Source: Periconia sp. R9002 (Eukaryota > Ascomycota > Dothideomycetes > Pleosporales > Periconiaceae). Taken from it: a DNA stretch of 64,000 nt. Positions 46,270 through 57,646 of the stretch are shown in pieces. A model generated the notes under the pieces. The model did not search any database. It was given only the letters and a program-made list of their open reading frames with translations, and was not told where the DNA came from. The DNA lies in NCBI GenBank assembly GCA_023627715.1, contig JAMAHW010000051.1, positions 124,001 through 188,000 on the forward strand. Direction: 5' to 3'. How positions within the stretch are numbered: the first letter of the stretch is position 1; each line of letters opens with the position of its first letter. The position numbers and the translations under genes were made by a program.

Positions 46270-48196
46270 TCACTTCTTTCTGAGTGACGTGGTCTCCGCT
46301 TCTGTCCCAAACGCTGTGAATGACTTCTCACTGACCCCATCGCGCACTTCTCCGAGCCGGATCTTCGTAGTCAAAAGGTCGCGAAGAGGTCGGGCTCCCA
46401 TGGAAACCTCGCGTGCGGTATTGCTTGTTGATGATCCTGTCGCCGTGCTAGCCGCGCTCAAAATCTGCACGAAACCTCCAACCGAAGCAGGGACACCGTT
46501 CGAGATCATAGCGCATATCCCTAGGCAAAGAAGTAGTATGTAAATGGCTAGAACTGAAAAATACGGTACAAGGAGCCTTTTTGGGTCGCTAAAGAGATAG
46601 CCGTCCATATATTTGGTTGTCGTGATTTGGGTATCCGTTAATTTTGTTGCCTGATTGAAGATGGATATCGTGACGTTCTTCATCATCTCTTCGATCTTCG
46701 ACGTCGAAATATCGAAATTGAGCCCAATTTTGTGGTTTGTTAAATGTTGACTAAAAAAAGGGCTTTGTGAAATGAAAGGCACGCCTGGCGTCCGGAGATT
46801 GACTATATCCCCAATGAAGTTTAATGCCAGAGCGCAGTACATTGCAAAAATTTGGCATCCCTCGAACATAGTCTTGCTCGAAATTGCGTCTACGAAGAAG
46901 GTTTCATTGCTCCCCAACATAGAATAGTGTATTACGTTGGTTTGTTTTACATCTGCCTCAACAGTTTGGACATTGTTGACATAGGCGACTCGGGCAGTGT
47001 ACGATGCGTTAGACAACACACAGCCTATGGAAATGAGCTCCGAGGATTTCATGTTTCTAAATAATATGTCAAAGGCAGCCGGAGACTCTTTCGAAGGAGC
47101 AAAGTCGCTTACTCCTACTGAAGACCACTGAACCTGGGTCCAGCCTTCTGTCATTGAAGCCGGGAGGATGAACCGCCGTAGATCAGTGTACGAGCTGTTT
47201 CTGCGTATCGTGGAAAAAGAACCGTAATATTGGCGGTCAATGTCAACTTTGATAGGAAGAATCGAGTTACCGGTGGAGGTTGTGGTATTATGTTTGCCAA
47301 GATAAAAATAAATTGAATCGAGTGCACCATGGAATGTCAAATTTCCAAATGGCCATGCGTTCTCGCAATGCAGAGACGGACCAAGAAATTCAACCTGGTA
47401 TGTACAATTCGAACCGCAGGGTGAAGGCCGTTGTAGAAACTCTCCTTGGAGCAATGTTCGGGTACCAATGCCCAAGTACCGCGGTTGTGGCTGCCTGCCC
47501 AGAATTAGTACCGCACTCATTATATCACCTCGAATTACTCGCCTACCGAGAAGGGTTATTTCCAGTTGATAACATGGAGTGTTCAAGGATATCATCTTTT
47601 GTTCCGTTTCCCCAATCACTCACATCGAGGGTAGGGACTTTTCCAAGACTTGTAGACGTCTTCGGTATTTGCTGAACAATGAGTGATCCAGGGGGAAATG
47701 TCGTTGCCACGAAGATTAGAGGGAAACAGAGGGCGAGGAACCACAACGCCGGCGCTACGCGTACGAGATCCCTCCTGTACAGATAGAAAGCGCTGGTGTT
47801 AAGTCGGAACAGGGCGTCGATTTTTGACACAGCCAATGTTCGACGGCGAAGAAACCACCAGAGGATCTGAGTGAATGCCTGGGTCCCAGCAGCCGCCAGC
47901 GTGATTGAAAAACCTTGCGCGAAGAAGACAGCCATGGCGTTGTTCCAGCTCTGTGATATCGTGTCTTCGACTAGCTTTCCATTGATTGTTTGACAATACA
48001 TGTAGTGCGCACCAGCGAATAGTGTCGCTATTTTGGATTAGAGTAGCGCTCTTGCTTTTGTACTTCAATAGAACCTACCCGCCAAGTAGTTTGCTATCAT
48101 CATAGAAGGTGTTCGCCAGCCAATCCTTCCAACCGAGGACGGTTTGGACTGGCCAGCACTTATGTTCCTGAACAACGATTTAGGAGAAAACAACAT
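46270..48196 (-). CDS. Fungal multi-span membrane protein, unknown function
   Basis: Three exons (48196-48079, 48027-47547, 47494-46270) give 607 residues; introns are 51 and 52 nt. Hydrophobic spans are seen near MMIANYLAGATLFAGAHYMY, the AVFFAQGFSITLAAAG region, PALWFLALCFPLIFVATTF and, far downstream, FSVLAIYILLLCLGICAMIS. Between the third and last span lies ~330 residues with many N-x-S/T sites and cysteines (SPCGSNCTYQVEF, LHCENAW), so this part is probably extracellular or lumenal. A cytosolic Ser/Thr-rich tail ends the protein. The plan fits a large Pezizomycotina family of plasma-membrane proteins that I know only as uncharacterised. Confidence 0.85.
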
Positions 48197-49539
48197 AGTG
48201 GAGTGATAGGACAAACGTAGGAGACGAAATGGTTTTCTAGATCTACTGGATACAGTGATACAATTGCCCTTATGTATTCTCACAAAAAATATTGGCAATC
48301 TGTTTTGCGCTTGATGCCCGTCTGTCGCCTTGTTGCGTTTGGCCCCTTCAAACGACATGGACGTATTGACTGTGGCCGGGGTGTGTCGTGTTACACACAA
48401 TCTGGTCCCGTGTGTTTCAAGATACCGTCTGAGTATGCTCCTGCAAAATTCCCGACTACCTATGCACAGCTCTACCTGCACGCGTTGGATTTGGAGACCG
48501 TTTTGTAGGTTCAAACACAGCGAGGCTGATTTCCGTGTGTCATGTGGTGTTAGAACTATTCGCTGGGAACAGTTTATCTAGCTTAGCCAAACTGTGGATG
48601 AGACTGCCTGGCATGTCCTAATGCTTTGTCGAGATTTTGTTTTTTTCCGTATTTTGACCATGGGTTCCCGACACAGTCGAAGGACTGCGCAGTGATCGAC
48701 GGATAAGATAAGCCTTCCTTTATAGGAAGTTCGTCATACCTCCAACTGTATGCTAGAGATCAGGTGATATATTTCCGATATCCACCCCTAGAACAAATGT
48801 CACATTCCTCCGTTGGTAGAGCGAATCAATCGATAGTCTTGGCATCAAGATCTTAAGAAAAAAATAAGTATTGTAACCAACGCTGTAATGGTACAATTCA
48901 TGAAAACGGATCATTTCAGGTCCGTTCAACGTCCAGTATCCTTGTAAGCTCATCGTCGCATATACGCGAGAAGGAACATTTTTCATTACAATAGCAATCA
49001 AGTTACTTCATGCATTAATAGAAGTGTGATAAAGTGGCGAGATCTTCAAGAGTCTTATATGGCACATTTATTCATTTCCTGATCTAGAAAGATGAGAACT
49101 GCACTTAGCCGCGCCCGGTGATTGGTGCTCCTTTGATACAGGTTCTTATTTTGGGGTTGGTAAATGCTTGTGACTTATATGTATATAGAAGGACCACGAG
49201 CGTCTGGTCTCATCGAAAGGCGGTAGATCTTGTTGATTGATGCAAGGAACGTACCTCAATCACCCTCTCTCTGATTTCACTAATTGTATGAAGGCCAGTC
49301 ATTTGGGGTCAATTTTTGCGAAAGACTGTACAGAGACTCAAACATGTGAGTGAAAGGTTTCATGCGGTACATAGCTTCCTGTGGTACACAACAAGTAACA
49401 GCTTGGGAGCACATGCTGAAATAACTTCTGTCGGATTAATTCGTCGTCAATGTTCCTAAAAGTGTTTTTGTTTTTATAATTAATTCGTGTAATAATGCTT
49501 CGTGGGTGACCGTCCTGGCCGAGGACATTACCAAGTGTC

Positions 49540-49598
49540 ACCGCTACCTGTGTCGATACTCAGGGTAGCAATACTCTGTGAGGATCAATTTCGTATTT
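49540..49598 (+). repeat. Dispersed repeat A, copy 1
   Basis: CTACCTGTGTCGATACTCAG and then GGTAGCAATACTCTGTGAGG define this short repeat. Related copies occur at 49712, 52007 and 54951. Confidence 0.85.
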
Positions 49599-49711
49599 CA
49601 TATTTTATAATTAATGCTTAGAGGTTGGTATTTTATCGTCCTTAATCAATCCATCTACTATCTACCCTCCGCTGTCTAACTCCCGCCTTCTACTAACCAC
49701 GTGCATACATA

Positions 49712-49775
49712 ATACCCCCCTACTTGTGTTAATACCCAGGGTAGCAATCCTCTATTCATAATCAATGTACATTTC
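49712..49775 (+). repeat. Dispersed repeat A, copy 2 (diverged)
   Basis: Reads CCCTACTTGTGTTAATACCC and AGGGTAGCAATCCTCT; the 3' part is altered relative to the other copies. Confidence 0.7.
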
Positions 49776-49840
49776 ATTTGATAGATTGCTAGTACCTTAG
49801 TAACTAGGGACCTAGCGTGGGTAGTTAATGACGCTATGAA

Positions 49841-50058
49841 CACCGCGCTGGGACTTGTTAGGGGCACCCCCCTACCCCTAGAGCGAGATAAGAGCAAATT
49901 CTAAAACTATTCTATTGCTCTTACTATGGGGCATAGACTCTAATAATCTCTACCTTAACTAATCCCTATTCACTCGAGCACGAACGTAAAACTAGGGTGG
50001 GGGTGCCAATAACAGGATGCGGGTGGGGGGAGGGTCCCTAACAAGTCCCCACGGCGGT
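49841..50058. mobile_element. Foldback (inverted-repeat) element, MITE-like
   Basis: The left arm holds CACCGC...GGGACTTGTTAGGGG (49841-49864) followed by C-rich DNA; the right arm (50021-50058) is its reverse complement, CCCTAACAAGTCCCC...GCGGTG preceded by G-rich DNA. Arms are ~35-40 bases, imperfect, around ~140 bases. No coding capacity or clear target duplication is seen. It ends ~110 bases before the kinase ATG. Confidence 0.6.
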
Positions 50059-50170
50059 GGGTTACTGTAATGCTCATCGATTGAGCAGTCGAACATATAA
50101 AGTACAGGTTTTCCGTCGTTGATGTTACTAGAACAGCTTGCTTGCAATACCAACCCCACGCGCCATAACC

Positions 50171-51719
50171 ATGCACTTGTCAAACAGATTTCCACGCATT
50201 TGCCAGGGAACGCTGCGAATACTCGCGGGGAGGACCCAACTCACAGCCTCCATAGCCAGCTCAAGTTACCGCCTACGTCCAGCCGTGCACAGCCTGACCG
50301 CGACCGGGATCAGTCGCTTTTCCGCTGCGTTCTCCACAATGACACTCAATACATCGATGAAATATCATTGGATAGATGGTGTGGAACAGTGGGAGCTGTA
50401 CGAGCCTGAAGGATATCACCCCATAATGATCGATGTTGTGTTACACAATCGCTATCGCATCGTGGGCAAATTGGGGTTTGGGGGGTTCTCCACCATTTGG
50501 CTGGCTCGCGACCTTACAACGGATTGTTATATTGTGGTCAAAGTGAGCATATCGATTGCACAGCTTCCCCAGAAAGAAACAAAAATTTTCCAGGCGCTGC
50601 AAATACCAAAATTACCACTACCCCACGGTCTAGAGGCAAATTCAGAAAGATATATTTCAAGTAACTTCGACACGTTTGAGGTCTGTGGGCCCAATGGAAC
50701 CCATGTATGCTACACATCAACTCCTACGCAAGGAGACATCGAAAGAATATTATTTTGTCGACTGTTTTCGGTTCAGGTCGCGCGTGCTATGGTCGTAAAG
50801 TTGGTCATGACAGTGGGCTACGTCCATTCGCAACGCTTCGCTCATGGAGGTTTGTTGTACATGCATTTCAAACATTGAAATACACTGACTAGCGGTATAT
50901 GTAGATATCCGCCTCCGAAACATAATGATCAAACTTCCATCAAAGTTGGATGACCTTTCCTTGGAGGAATTTCGAAAAAGGTTTGGTGAACCTGACAGGA
51001 AACGAGTATCTCGGGTTGACAACAAACCCCTCACTTCGAATGTTCCTCCCCAAGCCGTAGTTCCATTTAACCTCCGTGATTATGCCGAAAAATTCATTAT
51101 CAATGACGCCCACGGTTTGATTCTTGGCGACTTCGGCCAAGCGTTTTGTCCAGACACTGAGCCGCGGCTCGGCAAAGAATGCGGAACCCCTGTGGCTTCA
51201 AGAGCTCCCGAAACCTACTTCGGACCAAATCAACCTCTTTCATATTCCTCAGACATATGGAGCCTTGGTACCGCAATCTGGGATATCTTGGGGAGGAAGC
51301 CGCTCTTCCGCGGCTTCCATGACATGGATGAGATCGTCGCAGAACAAATTGATGTTCTAGGTATGCACAACTTGCCAGCTTCGTGGAGGAGAAAATGGGA
51401 AGGAAAGGATAGAGATTGGGAGCACTGGAATGAGGAAATACCCCGCCTTCCTTTCGGCAAACGCACAGCACGGCCTCTCCTTGAGGAGGCATTCGAAAAA
51501 GACGTGCAGGAAGACCGGAGAAAGTTTAAGAAAGAGGGAATCTTTGGAGATGGTGACGAGACGGAGGCCATCCTCGAGCTGATTCGTGGAATGTTGACAT
51601 TCAACCCTGAAGAGCGATGGACAATTAACAGGGTGCTTCACTCAAAGTGGATGAAGCAATGGGCTTTACCCGAGCTGAAAAAGGCTCTTGACCTCCGTAT
51701 ACTTTTACGGAAACTATAA
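50171..51719 (+). CDS. SRPK-type serine/threonine protein kinase
   Basis: Two exons (50171-50849, 50905-51719) give 497 residues with a 55-nt intron. The N-terminal ~60 residues are basic and Ser-rich, then YHWIDGVEQWELYEPEGYHPI as in fungal SRPK-like proteins. Kinase motifs: LGFGGFSTIWLARD (Gly loop), IVVKV (lysine), FAHGDIRLRNIMI (catalytic loop with HGD instead of HRD, split by the intron), GLILGDFGQAF (DFG), SRAPETYFG (APE), SDIWSLGTAIWDIL. The long gap between lobes typical of SRPKs is short. The start at 50171 is the first in-frame ATG. The stretch after the lysine (KVSISIAQLPQKETKIFQAL) is shorter and less conserved than usual, so activity may be altered. Confidence 0.85.
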
Positions 51720-52129
51720 CGTGGAAAAACACAGTTGTATCGAACAATTCGACGACAAACACCACGTAACTGCAGCTGGATATATGTCTTAAAAAGGTAG
51801 TTTTTTTACGCTCATATCCGCTCTTGTAGCCCGGGAACAAGATGATCGAGAATTACGCACAACATGACTAGTGGAATGTATCAAATGCTGAGTGCTGGTT
51901 TCAGTAGATATTTAGTTTAAGAAGCCAATTCTGTTAGGCAGCTTTTTTCAACTCGGGCTTTACTAGAATAAAGCATTTTGAAGATTTACAACATTTAAGG
52001 GAGATTAACCCCTACCTGTGTCGATGCCCAGGGCAGCAATACTCTGTGAGGATCCAATTCAATCTCATTCTCTAAGATAGAGTAAATATCTTCTAGATAC
52101 TATAGTATATTTAAAAGGTACAGTAGAGC
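51720..52129. other. Intergenic with repeat A copy 3
   Basis: This is the 3' flank of the kinase gene and the dispersed repeat A copy at 52007-52070. No gene is seen. Confidence 0.5.
52007..52070 (+). repeat. Dispersed repeat A, copy 3
   Basis: CCCCTACCTGTGTCGATGCC followed by CAGGGCAGCAATACTCTGTG; nearly the same as copies 1 and 4. Confidence 0.85.
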
Positions 52130-52232
52130 TCCAGGTACTCGAGACACCACGTGGTGTGGCGTATAAGACACTGATACTGCACAGTAACCACCCTAGTTAG
52201 ATTGCACTAACTTTGTACCCGCGATATAGGAC
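52130..52232 (+). repeat. Dispersed repeat B, copy 2, with left inverted-repeat arm
   Basis: TCCAGGTAC (52130-52138) and GACACCACGTGGTG (52143-52156) start this copy. The second block contains the 12-base palindrome CACCACGTGGTG. The same two blocks occur inverted at 52804-52840. Confidence 0.7.
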
Positions 52233-52734
52233 ACCGTATATGAAAAATATTTTTCTCAAATAATTTACATACTGTACGTGGTGCATTTGCCTCGTAAGCC
52301 TCATCAGCCAGCGCGAGCTCTGATTCAAGCTTGGGAAGCCAATCCCGCCACAGGTCGTCATCACTCAAATCTTTGATCGCCGTCGCGGATAGTGATATGA
52401 AACAGTTGTGTTTGCCATCACTATGATGAAAGACCCATTGAACGAAGAAGCAGTGTTTTGCAGGTAGACTTCTGAGATCACGTATCACTTTTTGTATTGC
52501 GAGTCTCGAATTTGATGGTTCTTGCCAATCCCAATACATGAAGTATCGCATCAGACATCGGTCTAGATTGGGCATTCTACGCAGTATCTCCAAACAAGAA
52601 CCCCAGGAAGTTCCAAAGATGTATGAACTATTATATAAGAGGAAGCTCAAGATCAGAGAGCGGATATTGCGGAAGTGTTTCTCCGGGATTTGTTTGGTAA
52701 TCAATGCGAAGGCCTCGATTTCCAACACGAATAC
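52207..52734 (-). pseudogene. Truncated DUF7730-like gene fragment between inverted repeats
   Basis: An open frame from an acceptor at 52735-52737 to a stop at 52207 encodes the C-terminal part of a DUF7730-type protein (FVLEIEAFALITKQIP, HFRNIRSLILSF, SWGSCLEILRRMPNLDRC). The N-terminal part, which in relatives carries the start and the 'Cys-rich RQIYxE' segment, is missing. An upstream exon-like stretch ending at 52770 with a GTGAGT donor runs straight into the inverted repeat at 52804 and has no ATG. No start codon is available, so I read it as a fragment or pseudogene. Family naming is from memory of homologues. Confidence 0.55.
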
Positions 52735-52803
52735 CTAAGATTCGTGAGTAAAAAGTCAGCTTAACTCACCCAGACAATGAGTGATGGATGTCTCAGAACG
52801 TTC

Positions 52804-52840
52804 CACCACGTGGTGTCTTGACACTACTAGTGTACCTGGA
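52804..52840 (-). repeat. Right inverted-repeat arm of the 52-kb element
   Basis: CACCACGTGGTGTC (52804-52817) and GTACCTGGA (52832-52840) are the exact reverse complements of the two blocks at 52143-52156 and 52130-52138. Spacing between the blocks is 14 rather than 4 bases. Confidence 0.75.
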
Positions 52841-53396
52841 AATAACAAGAGATTAAACGGATAGACCGCTCAGGCGTATTCGATGTTATTGCAAGAATGA
52901 TTCATCTGCAATATGGTTGATGATTGTTCAGAAAATACTGTTTCAAGTGCGGCGCGTAACGAGACGAGTGGCGCAATCGATACGCTCTCGATGACTGAAA
53001 GGACTATTGCGGCACAGCAAACTGGCCTGAGGTCCTGACATCACGAGCTAGATGGCATGGCGCACTAGACGGCGCAGCTACTTCTACCCCTGCAAAAAAT
53101 GTCCAAAATATCTGCGTTCGTACCTTTTCAACACAGCTGGTCCTACGAAATGTATAACCCTGCTACAGAAGAAGTCGGGCTTCAAGCACGGTGGCTTTGA
53201 ATGGGGCACAGTCATTGCAGGCATGAACTTTGGGGGCTATGCGCGCTATATATCTCGTCTCAGTTTCATGGATAAATGATGGTGCCAACTTTCCATAGTG
53301 TCGTGCAACTCTCGAAATGTTTGATTAGATGAGAGAGACCAAAGGAAAATACAACGAGTCTTTTCACACAGAACCGAAGTACTCTGAGCAGAGAAA
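52841..53396. other. Intergenic
   Basis: A 75-codon open stretch at 53052-53279 (plus strand, ATG start) has no recognisable domain. No other signal is seen. Confidence 0.4.
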
Positions 53397-54510
53397 ATGG
53401 CAGACAATTCGCGATTTTTGCCTGGAACTATATGGTGGCTACCGAGGCTAAACGATGTCTGTATTCCAGAATCATCGGAGTCGTACAATACCGTTCCACA
53501 GAAGTGCTTTGGCCATCCCGTGCTTGTTGTTGGATACGACGAAACCACTCAACATGTTACCATTGTCATAGTGTGTACATCCAGTTTACCTTTTTGATCA
53601 AAAAATAACACCAATGCAGCTGACATCTTTTGGGGGTGCGAAAAAAATCCCCATCAAGATCCGATATCGGGGTCACAAACCAGAGGACTATGTTCCCATT
53701 CACCCCGCTTGGCCATTGCATAACCATACTCTCACACTCAGATTGGGTGCATCAAAGGAGTTCAATCGCATGATATGGGTGAATGTTCAACCGTACTGGT
53801 GTCCTGGAGTATGGCTGGAGAACACATGGCCTTCTATTTGGAAAGGAAACGACGTTGGCCGAAATATTGAATCAAGTTCACTCTGCGAGCTAGCCCGCTA
53901 CGCCATACAGAGACGTTACGATCCAGTGATATATGAGAACCTGCTAGAGATCAATGCGCCCCCGACAACCTCTCCATTTTTGCTACATAACCCAGAACCC
54001 TTGCGAATCGATATACCGGTAGATACACCTGTCCACATGCCGGCTCCTTGCGCAGGACGTTACATGCGGGTGCATGCCATACCTACTCCACAAATGACTG
54101 GACAAACAGAAGCACTCGTTCCAAGATGGCATATACCGTGCGAAACAGATCCTCTTCTTCCACGGACGAATCCCAGACTGTACACCACCGATACTTCTGG
54201 TCGCATACCAGTGAATAGAAGACGGTCTACATATTGTGCTAGCGAAAGAAACCGCATGGCTACGTATTTCCTAACCATTCTCAAAGTGGTGGCTTTTCTA
54301 CTCCTACTTATTGGAATGCCATGGGCTAGTTATCGACTTGCTGTCTGGCTATTGTCAGTCTGCAAAAATCTCGGAATTTCTTTGGCAAACGCCATTTGGG
54401 GAGTGCTCAAGGGTATCGCATGGCAATTTTCGCAAGGGATAAGTGGAATAGGCCGTCAAGTGAGCGAACTTGTTATGAAATTGGTCAAACGGGCGAAGAA
54501 TTTGATTTGA
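53397..54510 (+). CDS. Hypothetical fungal protein with C-terminal membrane segment
   Basis: Two exons (53397-53570, 53620-54510) give 354 residues; the 49-nt intron has a GTGTGT donor. The start MADNSRFLPGTIWWLPRLND, then FGHPVLVVGYDE and LTSFGGAKKIP, fits a recurrent Pezizomycotina family of unknown function in which this N-terminal module resembles a compact beta fold. A polar, proline-rich middle follows. Near the C-terminus a hydrophobic stretch (FLTILKVVAFLLLLIGMPW) and a second amphipathic region suggest membrane anchoring. No enzyme motif is seen. Confidence 0.72.
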
Positions 54511-56102
54511 CCATGAAAATCAGACTATAAGGACATGGAAATTGTTGTTTTGGATCTCTCATCTCAATTCACACTGCCTTATGATGATTCCAATTTTCCA
54601 TATCGACTTCTGTTTCCCGATTCGTACCGATTAACCTCAAAACCCTAGTAATTTCCAATTTATTTTAATATCATAAATACCTAGTCGTATATTGTCAGGC
54701 ATCACGTAGATTGCGGTATGAGGCTACTGAGAATGTGCTATGATCTTCCTGTAGGTCTTTTATCCAGTCTTTTTTACACAATTTGGGTCCGTTATAGCCT
54801 AGATACTCAGCTATCTCGGGTTGATACGCAAAGTGACGTTCGCGTTTCCTTAATCCCTCTTAGCTGAGTGCTGAATTTGGCTGGCCTGTTTGGGATAGAT
54901 CCCATGATGAGCTCATTGTCTGCACATGTGCTATGTGTAGTATCTTCTTTACCCCTACCTGTGTCGATACCCAGGGTAGCGATACTCTGTGAGGCCCAAA
55001 TTCAATTTCGTAGTATCTTCTTTCGCCTGAAAAACACAGCATTCATTATCCTAATAATGTTGATGTGATTGCAATCTGCAAATCGGGGAGCATCATCTTT
55101 GCGACAACATTAGCTTCTCAATCCAACGACAAGCTGACCCAGCTAAGAATATTATTTTATCTATATTATTTTATCCTAAGAATATATGTCCGTGAGGCTG
55201 GCAAACTCCGCTTCCCTGCACAGACAACTACTCATCGCCCTCAAACATAGAATGACGGCAAGAAAAATTATACTTCTAATAGGGCGGAGCGCTAGTCCTA
55301 CGTGGGCCTCTGCGTTGGTTATTCATAATGCGCATGCGAGTACGAGTACACCGTGTGCCGTCTTTAGCTTCGTCTGTCAAGCTGAAGTTAAGAAGGACAA
55401 TGCGCATGATTTTGTGGTCGCAGCGTTTTCTCTCCTTGGAAGAAGGCAGCGGTTACATTTCACAGGATTCGAAATATATAATATTGAGTCTTCTAAGTTT
55501 TGGAGGTATGTAAATTTTGTTCAACCAAAAGCGTGTTCGTGATCAAATTGGGGGCAGCGAAATGCTGACTAGTTTCGATGTTTCTGAATGGTGGTAAAAT
55601 ATTGGGTCCTCTCTTGTTATGAATTTCTCATGTGTGGATGGGACACGACACAAGAAGATTATTCTATCGACCTTAAAGTTTCAAGTGGAAGCAAGCTATG
55701 TGGACGATAGCCACATCATTGGGATCGTGTAGCACAAAAATCAAGTGTTATGTTTCACGGAAGGATTAGTGACACCTATTGATATTGATGACAACACACG
55801 TCAACGATTCTAGACTCGGACCTTGGGTTCATATGCAGATATTCTGCGACACATAGCTTATTATTGAACATTAATGCACCCGCTATTACACCACAACATC
55901 TGTTCTTTCATTCTAAATACTACTCTACACGCCGTCTTCACTTCATCCTATCTCGATGAAAATCCTGTTTTATCAAAATCGTAGTCGAAGTTATATCTTG
56001 TGCTATCTCTAGATTCTTCACAATCAGATTTTAACCCCGAGCCACGAAACCTAGCGAGGTTCGTCTGAGTTTTGAGGCATCATACCCAGAGGTCATCCAA
56101 CC
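54511..56102. other. Intergenic with repeat A copy 4
   Basis: No gene is supported. Repeat A lies at 54951-55015. An open stretch at 55186-55542 lacks family resemblance. Confidence 0.45.
54951..55015 (+). repeat. Dispersed repeat A, copy 4
   Basis: ACCCCTACCTGTGTCGATAC and CCAGGGTAGCGATACTCTGT followed by GAGG; a close match to copies 1 and 3. Confidence 0.85.
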
Positions 56103-56621
56103 ATGGCGTGTGTACGAAGATTGTTGCAGCGCGGGAGAGACCATCGCAACTCAGAAGACAGAAGTAAAAAAGCGGGGGAAATGGAAAGTCACCTTAGCGA
56201 ACAACAAAACCTGTTGGACCGCTTGTTGAGTGATTTGACGCGCATGGAAAGATTACTCGATGCGAGGGCGATTCATTCTTCTCAACAGGTCTACCACGCA
56301 TGGCTGGACATCTGCGACGCCATATCCAGGTTTCGCGAAAAGAGCACTCAAATTGATCTCAGGTGGCAGGAGTTGACGACCGACATGGAAGTGGAAAGAG
56401 TCAAGACTTGGGGTGATAGGCACCGAAGCTCTCAACAATCATATGTCTCATATGAAGATCGGGTTCTGGACTTCATAGCTATCGCATACCGGGGTAGAGT
56501 AATGAGTTTTGCTCAATACGAGGAGATCCGGGCAAAGTTTTATCACCAGTTGTCGCGGAATGGCCGCGCTAACTACATTCTACGTTACATCCCACAGACT
56601 GAGTACATTGGATCCGGATAG
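56103..56621 (+). CDS. Coiled-coil protein, local family member 1
   Basis: A single exon encodes 172 residues. The N-terminus is basic (CVRRLLQRGRDHRN), followed by a heptad-rich helix (LSEQQNLLDRLLSDLTRMER) and three tryptophans at 67, 88 and 103 (AWLDICDAISRF, RWQELTT, KTWGDRHRSS). The C-terminus is helical with tyrosines. No known domain. It shares length, charge pattern and the AW-x20-RW spacing with the minus-strand gene at 58311, and the W-x14-W spacing with the gene at 57176. The ATG at 56103 is preceded by an AACC context. Function unknown. Confidence 0.65.
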   Translation: MACVRRLLQRGRDHRNSEDRSKKAGEMESHLSEQQNLLDRLLSDLTRMERLLDARAIHSSQQVYHAWLDICDAISRFREKSTQIDLRWQELTTDMEVERVKTWGDRHRSSQQSYVSYEDRVLDFIAIAYRGRVMSFAQYEEIRAKFYHQLSRNGRANYILRYIPQTEYIGSG

Positions 56622-57175
56622 TAAGGCTCGTCTGTAACTTGTGTAGAGCCGAGATTCTCTGGACATGGTCATCAATCAATGAATAGTTTCACATAAGTGA
56701 TAATTCAGTGTGAAGGACGCTGTGTGCTTGCTTGTGTCCATGATACTCATAAACTGGCTGGATAGAGAACCTATACTGCTATAGTGTTAACCAAAGGGCG
56801 TGGGAAAATTTGAACACGGGCGCAGCCATACAGAGCTATATCACGAACAGGACGTAGAGTTGCATCACACTCCCGAGGATAGTTTGAGTTGTATAGAGCC
56901 TGAATTTCTCATGAGTCTCGGTGAGGACTCCTATTCTCATAAATTGACTTGAATTTGGGATCTGGCGGCCCACCCGCGCTGTATGCACCCTCCACCGAAG
57001 AATAAAGCTCTCCACTTCCATCTTCGTAATCATACCAGTATATACCTCCTCATTCAACAACCCACGATCACTGCGCGAGTATCACTTGATATCAAACTCG
57101 GCAAATTTCGCGTTCTACCCAACTAAATCGATATGGCTAAAGAGCATAAGGAATATATGTTCCTTGAGTAAAATC
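56622..57175. other. Intergenic between family members 1 and 2
   Basis: No gene or motif is recognised. Confidence 0.45.
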
Positions 57176-57646
57176 ATGGACTCGAAGACAGAGCTGGCCA
57201 AGATGACGGCTAGCCCGGCAGCGGCTTGGGAAAAAATATACATGATCCGAAAAAAGGAGTCAATTCTGAAAGGACAGCAAGATTTCATATCGCAAGCCAA
57301 GAACATTCATCTTCACATAGAGAGACTACTGGGGGTGAGAGAGACGGATCCGTCTCTGGAGTTTCCCAGTTGCGAAAGGATCCATCGGGACTGACTCACA
57401 ATCTTGAGACCAGTATTGAAATACTACGGACTGAGAAGAGAACTGGAATCTCAGTGGCAGGATATGATCCGTGGCGTCAAGAGTGAAAAGGTTAGAGGGT
57501 GGGCTCAGGATCAGAAGAACTGCGACATCGGGATGCGAGAAGTCAAGAGGAAATGCGCGATAGATGTCAGGACAAAGAGATCATGGATCGCGCACACTTC
57601 TATGACATTTTCATCGCTCATAAGTCTCCTTGGGAAAAGGCTATAG
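57176..57646 (+). CDS. Coiled-coil protein, local family member 2 (splice uncertain)
   Basis: The first part (from the ATG at 57176) reads MDSKTELAKMTASPAAAWEK, RKKESILKGQQDFISQ, HIERLLG. It reaches a stop at 57392-57394 without splicing. The second part, in another frame up to the stop at 57644-57646, reads YGLRRELESQWQDMIRG, KVRGWAQDQK, MREVKRKCAIDV. A short intron around 57330-57420 would join them; a donor near 57349 or 57360 with an acceptor near 57407 keeps frame, but none is clearly best. The W-x14-W pattern links it to the gene at 56103. It could also be a frameshifted pseudogene. Confidence 0.42.

Larger units (their letters stand above)
48197..50170. other. Intergenic with repeat A copies and a foldback element
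   Basis: No gene is supported. Two copies of dispersed repeat A (49540-49598 and 49712-49775) and an inverted-repeat element (49841-50058) lie here, before the kinase gene. Confidence 0.5.
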
